A stretch of DNA of 64,000 nucleotides from positions 32,372 through 96,371 of the forward strand of contig JAUYGX010000057.1 in the NCBI GenBank assembly GCA_030690365.1. The letters run 5' to 3'. Shown here one piece after another: positions 63,348-64,000 of the stretch (the stretch's first letter is position 1; every line of letters begins with the position of its first letter). Source of the DNA: Bacteroidales bacterium (GTDB lineage: Bacteria > Bacteroidota > Bacteroidia > Bacteroidales > F082). The position numbers and the translations under genes are program-made. The notes under the pieces were generated by a model. It searched no databases. It was not told the origin of the DNA and was given only the letters and a program-made list of their open reading frames with translations.

Positions 63348-64000
63348 CTATCTAATAAATAACGCATTTTGAAAATCCAATGGATTTACGCCTGTAAAGC
63401 GTTTGAAATTTTTGTAAAAATGTGAAGTATCATAAAATCCACAGTCAATCGCAACATCAAATATGGTTTTTCCATTTTTAAGCTCTTTTTTACTCTTTTC
63501 AATTTTTTTTAACAAAACATAATTATTTGGTGTTAAACCTGTTTCCTGCTTAAAAAGTCTTATGAATTTATACTTGTTCAACCCAAATTGACTTGCAGTT
63601 TTATCCAATGAAAAAGATTCAAAGTTTGTTTCATTGATGAAAGATTGAAATAATTTACTTGTAGCGAATTTTATAGGTTGAACGGAAGTATATTTTGTAA
63701 CAAGTAATTTTAATACTGCAATTAGTCGATTTTCAAAATCGATTTCATTATTTTTAAAATGCACTGACAAAAAATAGAGTTCATTAAAAACATATTGGTC
63801 ATAGATAATCCTATCTTCAAAAAACACAGGTTCCCCATTATTAAAATATTTAATCGCTTCTGGTGAAACATAAAATGTAAAAAATGAGTTTCCTAAATCT
63901 TTGTCACAAGGTGTGGCGTGGGCTTCATTTGGATGAACTATTGTAATACTTCGGCCTCCTGCATATAATTGATCAGTCCCCAGGATGCTCCAACATTTTT
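63348..64000 (-). CDS. AraC-family transcriptional regulator (5' truncated)
   Basis: The frame stays open to the window edge, so the N-terminus is missing; the apparent GTG start at 63827 is internal. Reading upstream gives an AraC-binding cupin segment (for example VHPNEAHATPCDKD and FFTFYVSPEA). The C-terminal ~100 residues carry the two helix-turn-helix motifs: SLDKTASQFGLNKYKFIRLF with FKQETGLTPNNYV, and TIFDVAIDCGFYDTSHFYKN with FKRFTGVNPLDF. It probably binds a ligand and regulates a nearby gene; the aspartic-protease gene starts 68 bases downstream on the same strand. Confidence 0.88.
   Translation of the reverse strand, partial: KCWSILGTDQLYAGGRSITIVHPNEAHATPCDKDLGNSFFTFYVSPEAIKYFNNGEPVFFEDRIIYDQYVFNELYFLSVHFKNNEIDFENRLIAVLKLLVTKYTSVQPIKFATSKLFQSFINETNFESFSLDKTASQFGLNKYKFIRLFKQETGLTPNNYVLLKKIEKSKKELKNGKTIFDVAIDCGFYDTSHFYKNFKRFTGVNPLDFQNALFIR

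Noticed and set aside
63348..63827. Complete short AraC-type protein of 159 residues
   Set aside because: The frame is open upstream of the GTG to the window edge and encodes a cupin segment, so this is a truncated gene, not a short one.
1..64000. tRNA, rRNA, CRISPR array, riboswitch or insertion sequence
   Set aside because: I scanned the gene-free stretches by eye and found none. A covariance-model search could still reveal a structured RNA.

Overview
This window is chromosomal DNA from a member of the Bacteroidota. The main signs are type IX secretion (T9SS) C-terminal sorting domains of both type A and type B, a 1098-residue SecA with the insert usual in this phylum, a compact lpxC-fabZ-lpxA-efp-lpxD-like cluster, DUF5686, choice-of-anchor L and SirB1-like proteins, and promoters of the TTTG...TAnnTTTG type. 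The order cannot be fixed from sequence alone. Coding density is high, several genes start with TTG, and I found no tRNA, rRNA, CRISPR array, insertion sequence or phage.

Layout. 1-7.4 kb: the end of a T9SS cargo protein, a SpoU methyltransferase, an M20 peptidase, a T9SS multicopper oxidase, a small membrane protein and an RlmL-like methyltransferase with a charged tail. 7.5-12.5 kb: MazG-like protein, DUF5686 outer-membrane protein, AI-2E-family permease and a YtxH/holin-like membrane pair. 12.5-16.1 kb (minus strand): a patatin/beta-barrel protein leading an apparent operon with pyrH and frr. 16.2-22.8 kb (minus): small exported protein, secA, TlpA-like protein, coaD and a Nudix hydrolase. 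22.8-29.5 kb: pyrE, an SRPBCC protein, birA (minus), then rsfS-ftsH-LUD-cdsA-psd. 29.7-34.6 kb: HAD phosphatase, a giant T9SS type B adhesin-like protein and a hotdog thioesterase. 34.8-42.7 kb: gap, then lpxK-punA-lpxH (minus), Nif3-like and zinc-ribbon proteins, a TPR protein and thiol peroxidase.

43-52 kb concerns the cell envelope. lpxC, fabZ, lpxA, efp and an lpxD-like gene (plus strand) face a minus-strand surface-polysaccharide operon of a flippase, two Wzz-like paralogues and an O-antigen ligase/polymerase. 52-61 kb holds tyrS, two tandem outer-membrane barrel paralogues, sodA, a SirB1-like protein, purC and phoH (minus), and a SAM-hydrolase-like gene followed by an SDR.

The right end (61-64 kb) looks accessory: a Fic protein with a winged-helix tail, an AT-rich gap, a retropepsin-like protein and a truncated AraC regulator.

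I did not find a clear new multi-gene system. The observations I would follow up first are (1) four same-strand TTGCGGAGA-type repeats over the fic promoter and start codon, next to a Fic protein with its own DNA-binding domain; (2) an in-frame palindrome adding about eight residues to superoxide dismutase; (3) -7 boxes only 4-7 nt from the start codons of several genes, suggesting leaderless mRNAs; and (4) separate lpxC and fabZ genes where many relatives have one fused gene.
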